DNA from: Capnocytophaga gingivalis ATCC 33624 | Lineage (GTDB): Bacteria; Bacteroidota; Bacteroidia; Flavobacteriales; Flavobacteriaceae | Assembly: GCF_000174755.1 (NCBI RefSeq) | Contig: NZ_ACLQ01000001.1 | Coordinates: 1 to 64,000 of the forward strand | DNA: 64,000 nt | Reading direction: 5' to 3' | Part shown: in pieces, positions 8,518 to 15,421 of the stretch | How the letters are laid out: each line of letters starts with the position of its first letter | Numbering within the stretch: the first letter of the stretch is position 1 | Notes under the pieces: generated by a model | What the model was told of the DNA's origin: nothing | What the model saw: the letters and a program-made list of their open reading frames with translations, nothing else | Databases searched by the model: none | Position numbers and translations under genes: made by a program

Positions 8518-8879
8518 GTTACAAACTTATCATAGGGAACATCAACACTATTGTCGTTATAAATATGAAAACCTATTTTACGTTTTGTTTCTAAATCTGG
8601 AAATAGAATAACTGTGTTATCTGCAATATTAGATAAATCATATTTCCCATCTTTATAATTACAGTATGTTCTCACTCTATAGGCTGGATAATCATATTTT
8701 TTACCATACTCTAATTTTAATACATAAGCATTATAATCTCTCACAAATCCTTCCTTCAAAAATTTAGAATTACTTGTATAAATATTCCAACAAGGAGGAT
8801 CTTGTATATGACTATAACAAAGGTTCATCTTCTCTTGATCAAATGAAATGAATTGCCCATTATTTAGTTTTAACTGCAT
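8409..8879 (-). CDS. Immunity-like protein, module D (type 2)
   Basis: A protein of 156 residues and last of four related immunity-like genes. Its middle (AYRVRTYCNYKDGKYDLSN to PYDKFVT) is almost identical to module B (9788-10252). Its last 35 residues (EVTDVWEERTPIKGFKFEEE..) are shared by all four modules. The first 70 residues differ strongly from the others. It begins 7 bases after the stop of the type 2 tip frame. No family is recognised; the immunity role is inferred from the layout of small C-terminal tips each followed by a variable partner. Confidence 0.65.
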   Translation of the reverse strand: MQLKLNNGQFISFDQEKMNLCYSHIQDPPCWNIYTSNSKFLKEGFVRDYNAYVLKLEYGKKYDYPAYRVRTYCNYKDGKYDLSNIADNTVILFPDLETKRKIGFHIYNDNSVDVPYDKFVTEVTDVWEERTPIKGFKFEEEPILYLKKNSIWLVEH

Positions 8880-8886
8880 AAATTAT

Positions 8887-9102
8887 TTATTCTATAATTA
8901 TAAAACTATTATTTTTATAAACTCCTCTTAATCTTTGAGCCCTATCATTAAACACTTCCCAAATTTCGTCGCCATCTGTAAATTTAATCTTTTCAGGAAG
9001 ATTCCATTCAGGAACACTTAATATACCATTATTCCCAGAAGTAAAAGGATAATTCCACAGATAAGGTAGACTCGTAGTGCATTTCCTCTTTCTAATGTTC
9101 AA
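8887..9102 (-). CDS. Orphan toxin-tip-like frame, module D (type 2)
   Basis: A frame of 71 codons without an ATG start; its first possible codon is the TTG inside the GTTGAACATTAG that ends the preceding immunity gene (11-base overlap). The N-terminal stretch (SLPYLWNYPFTSGNNG) is common to modules B-D. Then comes the type 2 core (VPEWNLPEKIK, DGDEIWEVFND, LRGVY) and a unique tail (KNNSFIIIE). Lack of a start and a shared leading segment fit a silent toxin C-terminus waiting to recombine into a full-length carrier gene. Toxic activity is not known. Confidence 0.5.
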   Translation of the reverse strand: MNIRKRKCTTSLPYLWNYPFTSGNNGILSVPEWNLPEKIKFTDGDEIWEVFNDRAQRLRGVYKNNSFIIIE

Positions 9103-9200
9103 CTAACCAGACACCATTTTTCTTGAGATAGACAATAGGTTCTTCCTCAAATTTAAACCCTTTTATGGGAGTTCTTTCTTCCCATACATCGGTAACTTCA
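9041..9200 (-). repeat. Array boundary block, copy 3
   Basis: About 160 bp covering the end of immunity module C and the lead of tip D. It is nearly identical to the copies at 9740 and 10412, giving a repeat spacing of roughly 670-700 bp. Homology of this length is enough for RecA-type exchange between modules. Confidence 0.9.
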
Positions 9201-9562
9201 CTTTCTTTTATTTCGTATATAGGGTCATAACCTTGCTTTGGAAAATCATTAAAGAAAATCATAGCTTCCTCTAAAGGACGTAATATAAATATATCATCTT
9301 CTATTACATTCTCTACAAAAAACTTTAATCTTTTATAAAAGACAAAGAAAAATACAGAATAAGCATTGTCAATTTCCTCATAAGAGACCAATTTATACAT
9401 TTTATCTTTTAAATTATTGTCTTCATATTTTTTAAATTGTAACCTTTCTAAAATCTCATTATCAAGCAGTGTTTGCAAATGATACTTCTCTTTAGATTTC
9501 CAGAATCTACAACATACTCCAAAATAGTTAGTGTAATCTTCTAATGATTTTATTCTAATCAT
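9092..9562 (-). CDS. Immunity-like protein, module C (type 1)
   Basis: A protein of 156 residues. The segment LKFFVENVIEDDIFILRPLEEAMIF to YDPIYEIKESE is nearly identical to module A (10463-10912), and the final EVTDVWEERTPIKGFKFEEEP to LVEH segment is common to all modules. The first 80 residues are unique but retain scattered matches to the others (FKKYED, LKDKM, AYSV). Start five bases after the stop of its tip frame suggests translational coupling. No family recognised. Confidence 0.65.
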   Translation of the reverse strand: MIRIKSLEDYTNYFGVCCRFWKSKEKYHLQTLLDNEILERLQFKKYEDNNLKDKMYKLVSYEEIDNAYSVFFFVFYKRLKFFVENVIEDDIFILRPLEEAMIFFNDFPKQGYDPIYEIKESEVTDVWEERTPIKGFKFEEEPIVYLKKNGVWLVEH

Positions 9563-9567
9563 AAATC

Positions 9568-9798
9568 CTATTTTTTGATTTGTACAAATTTTTCTTGCTC
9601 TTTTTCAAAGATAGCTATTAGTTCCTCAGTTTCATCTGATTTAATTCTCCAAATCTCTGATCCTTCAGTCGGTTTTACGAATATTCCTTTTTCAAAAACA
9701 TATTCTAGTATACCTAATCTGCCATTATTCCTTAAAATAAAAGGATAATTCCACAGATAAGGTAGACTCATAGTGCATTTCCTCTTTCTAATGTTCAA
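9568..9798 (-). CDS. Orphan toxin-tip-like frame, module C (type 1)
   Basis: A 76-codon frame opening with a TTG that overlaps the end of immunity module B. After the common PYLWNYPF segment it has the type 1 core (EYVFEKGIFVKPTEGSEIWR, IKSDETEEL), nearly the same as module A, and then its own tail (IAIFEKEQEKFVQIKK). It is followed by a type 1 immunity gene. It looks like a silent cassette: no ATG, no signal peptide, too short to be a delivered toxin alone. Confidence 0.5.
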   Translation of the reverse strand: MNIRKRKCTMSLPYLWNYPFILRNNGRLGILEYVFEKGIFVKPTEGSEIWRIKSDETEELIAIFEKEQEKFVQIKK

Positions 9799-9896
9799 CT
9801 AACCAGACACCATTTTTCTTGAGATAGACAATAGGTTCTTCCTCAAATTTAAAATCTTTTATGGGAGTTCTTTCTTCCCATACATCGGTAACTTCA
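9740..9896 (-). repeat. Array boundary block, copy 2
   Basis: About 157 bp covering the end of immunity module B and the lead of tip C, near-identical to copies 1 and 3. It carries the codon change that gives PIKDF instead of PIKGF. Confidence 0.9.
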
Positions 9897-10252
9897 GTTA
9901 CAAACTTATCATAGGGAACATCAACACTATTGTCGTTATAAATATGAAAACCTATTTTACGTTTTGTTTCTAAATCTGGAAATAGAATAACTGTATTATC
10001 TGCAATATTAGATAAATCATATTTCCCGTCTTTATAATTACAGTATGTTCTCACTCTATAGGCTGAACTTATTTTATTTTTAGATACATCTATAAACATT
10101 TTATCTTTGAGTTCTACTTCATCATAGTTTTTAAAACCTAATAAGTTTTTTCTTTTCTCTACTTGAATACGGTATATTCCTTTTTTAACTTCCCAAAATC
10201 GACCATCAGTGTCCAAGTACTTTGCATAGAAATCATTTTTAATTTTTAGCAT
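9788..10252 (-). CDS. Immunity-like protein, module B (type 2)
   Basis: A protein of 154 residues. The type 2 middle (AYRVRTYCNYKDGKYDLSN, NTVILFPDLETKRKIGF, YNDNSVDVPYDKFV) is shared with module D, and the last 35 residues are shared with all modules apart from one Gly-to-Asp change (PIKDFKFEEEP). The first 65 residues (MLKIKNDFYAKYLDTDGRFW..) are its own. It begins two bases after the stop of the type 2 tip. Unknown family; probable partner of that tip. Confidence 0.65.
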   Translation of the reverse strand: MLKIKNDFYAKYLDTDGRFWEVKKGIYRIQVEKRKNLLGFKNYDEVELKDKMFIDVSKNKISSAYRVRTYCNYKDGKYDLSNIADNTVILFPDLETKRKIGFHIYNDNSVDVPYDKFVTEVTDVWEERTPIKDFKFEEEPIVYLKKNGVWLVEH

Positions 10253-10254
10253 AT

Positions 10255-10473
10255 TTATTTAGATATAAATTTTCCCAAATCTTCATTATAAACTCCTCTT
10301 AATCTTTGAGTTCCATCATTAAATACTTCCCAAATTTCATCTCCATCTGTAATTTTAATTCTTTCAGGAAGATTCCATTCAGGAACACCTAATCTACTAT
10401 TATTCCCAGAAGTAAAAGGATAATTCCACAGATAAGGTAGACCCGTAGTGCATCTCCTCTTTCTAATGTTCAA
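10255..10473 (-). CDS. Orphan toxin-tip-like frame, module B (type 2)
   Basis: A 72-codon frame starting at a TTG inside the 3' end of immunity module A. It has the common SGNN-containing lead (GLPYLWNYPFTSGNNSRLG) and the type 2 core (VPEWNLPERIKITDGDEIWE, DGTQRLRGVY). Its private tail is NEDLGKFISK. Core type matches the immunity type that follows it. A silent cassette is the best reading. Confidence 0.5.
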   Translation of the reverse strand: MNIRKRRCTTGLPYLWNYPFTSGNNSRLGVPEWNLPERIKITDGDEIWEVFNDGTQRLRGVYNEDLGKFISK

Positions 10474-10571
10474 CTAACCAGACACCATTTTTCTTGAGAT
10501 AGACAATAGGTTCTTCCTCAAATTTAAACCCTTTTATGGGAGTTCTTTCTTCCCATACATCGGTAACTTCA
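10412..10571 (-). repeat. Array boundary block, copy 1
   Basis: About 160 bp covering the end of immunity module A and the lead of tip B, near-identical to copies 2 and 3. Confidence 0.9.
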
Positions 10572-10912
10572 CTTTCTTTTATTTCGTATATAGGGTCATA
10601 ACCTTGCTTTGGAAAATCATTAAAGAAAATCATAGCTTCCTCTAAAGGACATAATATAAAAATATCATTTTTTATTACATTCTCAACAAAAAACTTTAAT
10701 CCTTTATAAAGAGCATAATAGTAAATACTATAAGCACTTATTATTTTTGTATTTTTGATAACTAACCCATAATAATAGTCATATTTCTTAAAATGATATT
10801 TATTTATCAAAGAAGTATCTTCTGTTATAAATAACCAATCTTTCTCTTTCTGAAGACTTAGTAAATTATCATTCAAATAACCAAAATCTCCTTTTCTTCC
10901 TATAGTTGCCAT
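10463..10912 (-). CDS. Immunity-like protein, module A (type 1)
   Basis: A protein of 149 residues, first of the four-module series in the direction of transcription. The first 70 residues (MATIGRKGDFGYLNDNLLSL..) are unique. From LKFFVENVIKNDIFIL onward it follows the type 1 pattern found again in module C, and the last 35 residues are the common tail. It starts two bases after the stop of the type 1 tip. Unknown family; the immunity role is inferred. Confidence 0.65.
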   Translation of the reverse strand: MATIGRKGDFGYLNDNLLSLQKEKDWLFITEDTSLINKYHFKKYDYYYGLVIKNTKIISAYSIYYYALYKGLKFFVENVIKNDIFILCPLEEAMIFFNDFPKQGYDPIYEIKESEVTDVWEERTPIKGFKFEEEPIVYLKKNGVWLVEH

Positions 10913-10914
10913 AA

Positions 10915-11166
10915 TTATTTTATTTTGTAAAATCTTTCAATATTATTTTCTTCTTTAAACACTCCTATTAGTTCCTCAGTTCCATCTGATTTAATTCTCC
11001 AAATCTCTGATCCTTCAGTCGGTTTTACGAATATTCCTTTTTCAAAAACATATTCTGGTATACCTAATCTGCCATTATTGCCTGATGTAAACCCATTGGC
11101 GTGTTTTTGCATCATATAAAGAAAATCATCCATTGTAAGTCCTTCTTTCTTCAGTAAACAAGACAC
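10915..11166 (-). CDS. Orphan toxin-tip-like frame, module A (type 1)
   Basis: A frame open from about 11181; possible starts are GTG at 11166 and ATG at 11133. Its lead (GLTMDDFLYMMQKHANG) differs from modules B-D, and the shared sequence begins at FTSGNNGRLGIPEY. The type 1 core (VFEKGIFVKPTEGSEIWRIK, DGTEELIGVF) is nearly that of module C. The different lead may record the join to the carrier sequence of the toxin from which the array derives (inference). Confidence 0.5.
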   Translation of the reverse strand: MSCLLKKEGLTMDDFLYMMQKHANGFTSGNNGRLGIPEYVFEKGIFVKPTEGSEIWRIKSDGTEELIGVFKEENNIERFYKIK

Positions 11167-11224
11167 TATCCCGTAAACTCTCTACTTGAGAGAATAGCTA
11201 TTTTATCCTCCCAACAATTTATAA

Positions 11225-11734
11225 TTATTCATAAGGCTTATCCAAGAATAATTGATACATCTTTTTGTATTCCTCGAATAATTCATCTAATCTATATTGC
11301 TTGTACTCTTGAGTATCTTTTACTTTCTCTATTAAAGGTTCAAAAATTTCGAAGGGGATATGACCTATTCTTTTAAAGCTTTCATATTGATTTACAAGTT
11401 CCTTTTCACAAAAAAGCATCGATTTTATTCTAAAGAAAAAACCTTCAAAAGAACTAATATCTGCCTCTATAATATTTAACGAATCCTTTATCTTTAGATA
11501 TGTTTGAAAAACTAAATTTTCATATAAGAAAACTCTTTCTCTCTTTTCATTGTAGATAAAATATTTTTCAAAATCAAGTAGGTATTTTTTCCGCTTTATA
11601 AGTTTTTGGTCATCATCTAACAAATTCCATTCTTTTTGTTTAAGTAATAGATTTATAATGGATTCCTCATTTCCCGAATCTTCAAACTCTAATCGATACT
11701 GATTATAAATCTTATTAATTGATACTATATCCAT
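11225..11734 (-). CDS. Immunity-like protein, paralogue 2 of the upstream pair
   Basis: A soluble, highly charged, mostly helical protein of 169 residues. It is distantly related to the next gene upstream (11835-12311): both have an EWNLL segment followed by a KR-rich helix (QKEWNLLDDDQKLIKRKK here) and end with DTQEYKQYRLDELF / DSQEYRSLNLDNYL. No family recognised. Short frames ending just before its start (..GTKPIKITQYTIKEK) resemble decayed tips. Probably an orphan immunity protein. Confidence 0.6.
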   Translation of the reverse strand: MDIVSINKIYNQYRLEFEDSGNEESIINLLLKQKEWNLLDDDQKLIKRKKYLLDFEKYFIYNEKRERVFLYENLVFQTYLKIKDSLNIIEADISSFEGFFFRIKSMLFCEKELVNQYESFKRIGHIPFEIFEPLIEKVKDTQEYKQYRLDELFEEYKKMYQLFLDKPYE

Positions 11735-11834
11735 TTCATTTTTCTTTTATAGTGTATTGTGTTATTTTTATTGGTTTAGTTCCTTCTAATTACTTGTTGA
11801 TAAAAAGTTTTTATAAGTAATTTCATCACCAATC

Positions 11835-12311
11835 TTATTCTGCATTTTTCCAAACTTTTTCAAACAGAATTAAATAGTTATCAAGATTAAGACTCCTATA
11901 TTCTTGAGAATCCTTTTGCTTTATCTCTTTGAATAAATTTTCTATGATATTTATATCTACTTTTCTTATTTTATAAAGATTTTTTATACCCATTTCATCT
12001 ATAAAATCTTGTTGTATATTAACTAATATGCAAAGTCGTTTCAGATAGATTTTATCTGTATACATTGTATTATGAATAATATTCTCTCCTATATCATATA
12101 GGTTAATAATATTTTTTTCATATTCTATATTGATATTTTTATGAGATTCTCTTTCTAAAAAAGATATTGCAAATTTTCGTTTGTTCTGTTTCTCCTTTTT
12201 TGACAACAAATTCCACTCTTCTTCTTCTTTTAAAATTTCAAGGAGTCTAATTTCTTCTATAGGAACCTTTTGTTCCTTTAAAAACTTTATTTCTTGCTCT
12301 AAATTCATCAT
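11835..12311 (-). CDS. Immunity-like protein, paralogue 1 of the upstream pair
   Basis: A charged, helical, soluble protein of 158 residues. Paralogy to 11225-11734 is visible in EEEWNLLSKKEKQNKRKFAI and in the C-terminal DSQEYRSLNLDNYL segment. Its ATG overlaps the TAA of a short upstream frame, implying coupling to a now truncated partner. Family unknown; the orphan immunity role is inferred from position. Confidence 0.6.
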   Translation of the reverse strand: MMNLEQEIKFLKEQKVPIEEIRLLEILKEEEEWNLLSKKEKQNKRKFAISFLERESHKNINIEYEKNIINLYDIGENIIHNTMYTDKIYLKRLCILVNIQQDFIDEMGIKNLYKIRKVDINIIENLFKEIKQKDSQEYRSLNLDNYLILFEKVWKNAE

Positions 12312-12409
12312 TATTCAATTTCTTTTAGATAAATTTCTTGAATCAAAGGATCTGATTCATAAAATCGTGGCTTAAATGTTTTATTCTCTATTATAAATTG
12401 GGTGGTGCT
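12311..12409 (-). pseudogene. 3' remnant of a probable toxin tip
   Basis: A 32-codon stretch ending ..RFYESDPLIQEIYLKEIE, whose TAA overlaps the ATG of the 11835-12311 gene. It has no start codon and is cut by a stop at its upstream end. Stop/start overlap with an immunity-like gene is the pattern of an intact tip/immunity pair, so I read it as the surviving end of a deleted tip. Confidence 0.35.
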
Positions 12410-12485
12410 TCAAAAAGTATAATACAACTTTAGATGTGCCCATAATTGATATAAAAGAAAGCTAAAGCAAAGGCGACACTATCCC

Positions 12486-12698
12486 TCAAAGTGTGTAAGT
12501 TTCCAAAATCAAGAGTTGTTTTTTAACCCTTTTATTAAACTCTAATTCTAAATAAGGTATTTTATTAGGAATCTCTCCAAAAGAAAGTCTTTTATCGGAG
12601 AATGGAGAGCCCAATACACAATTTTCTGTTGTAGATACTTGTGGATATTCTCCAATAATATCTAAGTCAATAGACTCGTCTATAGTAAAGTATTTCAT
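12486..12698 (-). pseudogene. Truncated Imm11/DUF1629-like immunity fragment
   Basis: A frame of 70 codons. The opening (KYFTIDESIDLDIIGEYPQV) resembles the N-terminus of the DUF1629 (Imm11) immunity family, whose members usually run to about 180 residues. After residue 60 the sequence stops resembling it and ends early, so this is a truncated copy. It starts six bases after the end of the AHH-like tip fragment, as expected for its partner. The family call is from memory of the N-terminal pattern and is moderate. Confidence 0.45.
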
Positions 12699-12704
12699 TT
12701 AAGT

Positions 12705-12911
12705 TCATCCCTGAGTTTTCGCTTTAATAATTTTTTCCTTTAAATCAGGAATCAATTCTTCTTGTAAGAACTTATTAGCTTGTTCAGGAGTTAAACCTAT
12801 TTTATTAAATCTATCTAATTGCGTTTTTACATATTTATCATAGGCAGGATGATTTCCATGTATACCTTTTCCGATAAGTTTAGTATACTTTTCCAGTCCT
12901 ATACCATTCAT
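12705..12911 (-). pseudogene. AHH-type nuclease toxin tip, C-terminal fragment
   Basis: A 68-residue fragment starting at an ATG (12911). The segment GKGIHGNHPAYDKYVKTQLD followed by LTPEQANKFLQEELIPDLKE resembles the C-terminal half of AHH (HNH-like) nuclease domains found at the tips of Rhs and other polymorphic toxins. The N-terminal AHH histidines and all carrier sequence are missing. With the Imm11-like fragment behind it, it forms a decayed toxin/immunity pair at the upstream end of the island. Confidence 0.5.
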
Positions 12912-12950
12912 TGTCAATTATTAATTATTAATTATTAATTATTAATGACT

Positions 12951-12990
12951 AATGACGAATCCTCCTAAACTTTAGAAGAGATTCGTCATT
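12951..12990. terminator. Hairpin between island and peptidase gene
   Basis: The arms AATGACGAATC (12951-12961) and GATTCGTCATT (12980-12990) pair perfectly, with further imperfect pairing towards the loop. It sits after the peptidase stop (minus strand) and before the island, next to an ATTATTA-type simple repeat at 12917-12946. Confidence 0.6.
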
Positions 12991-13045
12991 TGTCTTTTAT
13001 CATTTGTCATAGGTTGATCACTGTTCACTGATTACTGATCACTGA

Positions 13046-15193
13046 CTACTGTTTAGGTAGTTCCTTATATCCCATATTCCAGAGGGAGAAGGCTTGTTCG
13101 TCGGCATATCCTTCGATCATCTTGCTTACTGGAGTACCAGCTCCATGTCCTGCATTGGTTTCTATACGGATAATGATAGGTACATTCTTGCAGGCTTGTT
13201 TCTTCTGTAATTGAGCGGCAAACTTGAAGCTGTGAGCTGGTACTACACGGTCATCATGGTCAGCTGTAGATACCATAGTAGCAGGATAGCATACTCCGTC
13301 TTTTACATTGTGTATAGGAGAATAGCCTTTTAGGTACTGGAACATTTCCTTACTATCATCGGAAGTACCATAGTCATAAGCCCAACCTGCTCCTGCGGTG
13401 AACTTGTGGTAGCGAAGCATATCCATCACCCCTACATCGGGCAAGGCTACACGCATAAGGTCAGGACGCTGGGTCATCACCGCTCCTACCAAAAGACCTC
13501 CGTTGGAAGCTCCTTTGATAGCCAATTTCTCTTTGGAGGTGTATTTTTCTTTGATAAGGTATTCTGCGGCAGCGATAAAGTCATCAAACACGTTTTGTTT
13601 TTGGAATTTGGTACCTGCATCGTGCCATTTTTTACCATATTCACCACCTCCGCGAATGTTAGCAGTAGCGTATACTCCTCCATTGTTCATCCATATAGCA
13701 GTGCTTACCCCGAAGTAAGGATAAGTAATGGCATTGAAACCACCATATCCATAGAGTAGGGTAGGTGCTGTACCATCGAGCTTGGTCGTCTTCTTATAAG
13801 TGATAGTCATAGGCACTTTAGTACCATCCTTGGAAGTATAGAATACTTGTTTGGATTCGTATTCATCGGAGTTAAAGTTGATAGAAGGTTTCCAGTATTG
13901 GGTCGTTTCTCCGCTTTCTAAGTTGAGCTTGTAGATACTTGTAGGGGTACAAGTGTTGGTAAACCAGAAATAAGTATCTTTTTGGTTTTCTTTGGCAGAG
14001 AACCCTCCTGCTACTCCTATAGAAGGGAGCTTGATATCGCGGATGAACTTACCTGTGAAGTCATATTGTTTCACTTCAGTAAGGGCAGCTACGGTATATT
14101 TGGCAAGGATATAGCCACCAGCGGTGATCACATCCAATACGTTTTCTGTCTCAGGAATAAGGTCTTTCCAGTGATCAGGAGTAGGAGTTTTGATATCGGT
14201 GACTACCACTTTTCCGTTAGGCGCATTCAGGTTGGTGAAGAGGTAGAGCTTGTCTCCTTTTACATCAATCACAGAAGTGTCGGAAGAATAGTCGTTAAGG
14301 ATAGTTACCAAAGGTGCTTTAGGATCTTTCAAGTCTTTGATAAAGAGCTTGTTGCCAGAGGTAGCATCTGCACCGAAGATAACAAGATATCTTTGATCAT
14401 CGGTTACAAAAGCATCGGTATAGCGATTTTTTTCCTCAGGAGTTCCTCCGAAAATAAGCACGTCTTCTTTTTGGGAAGTACCTAACTTATGGTAGTATAC
14501 CTTGTTTTGGTCTGTTTTTTCAGAAAGTTCACTACCTTTTGGTTTGTCATAGGAAGAGTAGTAAAAACCTTCGTTGCCACGCCAATTACCACCTCCAAAT
14601 TTGACGTCGACAATAGGGTCGCCTATTTGTTCTTTGGTTTTAGCATTGAGCACAATCGCCTTTTTCCAGTCGCTACCAGCCTCGGAGATTAGGTAGCATA
14701 CCAGAGAACCATCTTTTGAAAAGTTGATTCCAGCCAAGGAAGTAGTTCCATCAGCTGCAAACTTGTTAGGGTCAAGGAAAACTTCTTCCTTACCCTCCTT
14801 GTCCTTACGGTAGAGGACGCTTTGATCCTGCAAACCATTGTTACGGTAGTAGTAGGTATAGTCTCCTTCTACGAAGGGTGCTCCGGATTTTTCATAGTTC
14901 CAGAGTTTTTCCAATTGTTCCTTGATCGTCTTGCGATAAGGAATAGCGTTGAGATAATCAGCAGTGAATTGGCTTTGTGCTTTCACCCATGCTTCTGTCT
15001 CGGCGCTTCTGTCGTCTTCAAGCCAGCGATAGGGATCAGCTACTTTTTCACCAAAGTAGTCATCTTCTACGACTTGTTCTTTGGTCTGAGGGTAGGCAAA
15101 GTCTTTCATCTCTTCTGTTTGGGCAGGTTGGGTGTTGTTCTTACAAGCTGAAAGAGCAAGCAAGCAACCCATGGGAATAAAAAAATGTCTCAT
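13046..15193 (-). CDS. Prolyl oligopeptidase family S9A lipoprotein, copy 1
   Basis: A protein of 715 residues. It has a lipoprotein signal (MRHFFIPMGCLLALSAC, lipobox LSAC), an N-terminal beta-propeller (about 60-440) and an alpha/beta hydrolase domain. The catalytic Ser is in GASNGGLL (about 563), Asp in DHDDRVVP (about 647) and His in NAGHGAGTP (about 683). Such enzymes cut proline-containing peptides of up to about 30 residues in the periplasm. The ATG at 15193 fits the lipoprotein signal; the frame upstream of it is not needed. A minus-strand promoter lies at 15244-15276. It is a close paralogue of the gene at 15949-18102. Confidence 0.93.
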   Translation of the reverse strand: MRHFFIPMGCLLALSACKNNTQPAQTEEMKDFAYPQTKEQVVEDDYFGEKVADPYRWLEDDRSAETEAWVKAQSQFTADYLNAIPYRKTIKEQLEKLWNYEKSGAPFVEGDYTYYYRNNGLQDQSVLYRKDKEGKEEVFLDPNKFAADGTTSLAGINFSKDGSLVCYLISEAGSDWKKAIVLNAKTKEQIGDPIVDVKFGGGNWRGNEGFYYSSYDKPKGSELSEKTDQNKVYYHKLGTSQKEDVLIFGGTPEEKNRYTDAFVTDDQRYLVIFGADATSGNKLFIKDLKDPKAPLVTILNDYSSDTSVIDVKGDKLYLFTNLNAPNGKVVVTDIKTPTPDHWKDLIPETENVLDVITAGGYILAKYTVAALTEVKQYDFTGKFIRDIKLPSIGVAGGFSAKENQKDTYFWFTNTCTPTSIYKLNLESGETTQYWKPSINFNSDEYESKQVFYTSKDGTKVPMTITYKKTTKLDGTAPTLLYGYGGFNAITYPYFGVSTAIWMNNGGVYATANIRGGGEYGKKWHDAGTKFQKQNVFDDFIAAAEYLIKEKYTSKEKLAIKGASNGGLLVGAVMTQRPDLMRVALPDVGVMDMLRYHKFTAGAGWAYDYGTSDDSKEMFQYLKGYSPIHNVKDGVCYPATMVSTADHDDRVVPAHSFKFAAQLQKKQACKNVPIIIRIETNAGHGAGTPVSKMIEGYADEQAFSLWNMGYKELPKQ

Positions 15194-15243
15194 AGATGTA
15201 ATAATTAAATTAACAGCTTTTAATATTTCTGTTAAAACCGCTA

Positions 15244-15276
15244 CAAATATACGACTTTTTTTTGAAAAAACAAAAA
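15244..15276 (-). promoter_or_regulatory. Bacteroidota-type promoter for S9A copy 1
   Basis: On the minus strand TATATTTG (15251-15244) is preceded, after 22 bases, by TTG (15276-15274). This is the Bacteroidota -33/-7 pattern and lies about 50 bases upstream of the start. Confidence 0.5.
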
Positions 15277-15362
15277 AGGTTTTAGATTTTAGTTGTTGGG
15301 TTGTAGCATTAATCATTGATCATTATTCTCGTTTCTCCTCTCACTTCTCATGGGGTGTCTTC

Positions 15363-15394
15363 TTGACTTTGCCCCTTGGGGGATTGTACCTTTG
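15363..15394 (+). promoter_or_regulatory. Bacteroidota-type promoter for the 15422 gene
   Basis: TTG (15363-15365), 21 bases, TACCTTTG (15387-15394), 28 bases upstream of the ATG at 15422. Confidence 0.6.
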
Positions 15395-15421
15395 CCTCAG
15401 AAATCTAATTTATACACCATC

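Noticed and set aside
12410-12485. Possible IS end between the immunity fragments
   Set aside because: No inverted repeat or transposase remnant could be matched; it may simply be a deletion scar.
7844-12917. Type VI secretion cluster
   Set aside because: No Hcp, VgrG, sheath or full Rhs gene is present; only tips and immunity-like genes.
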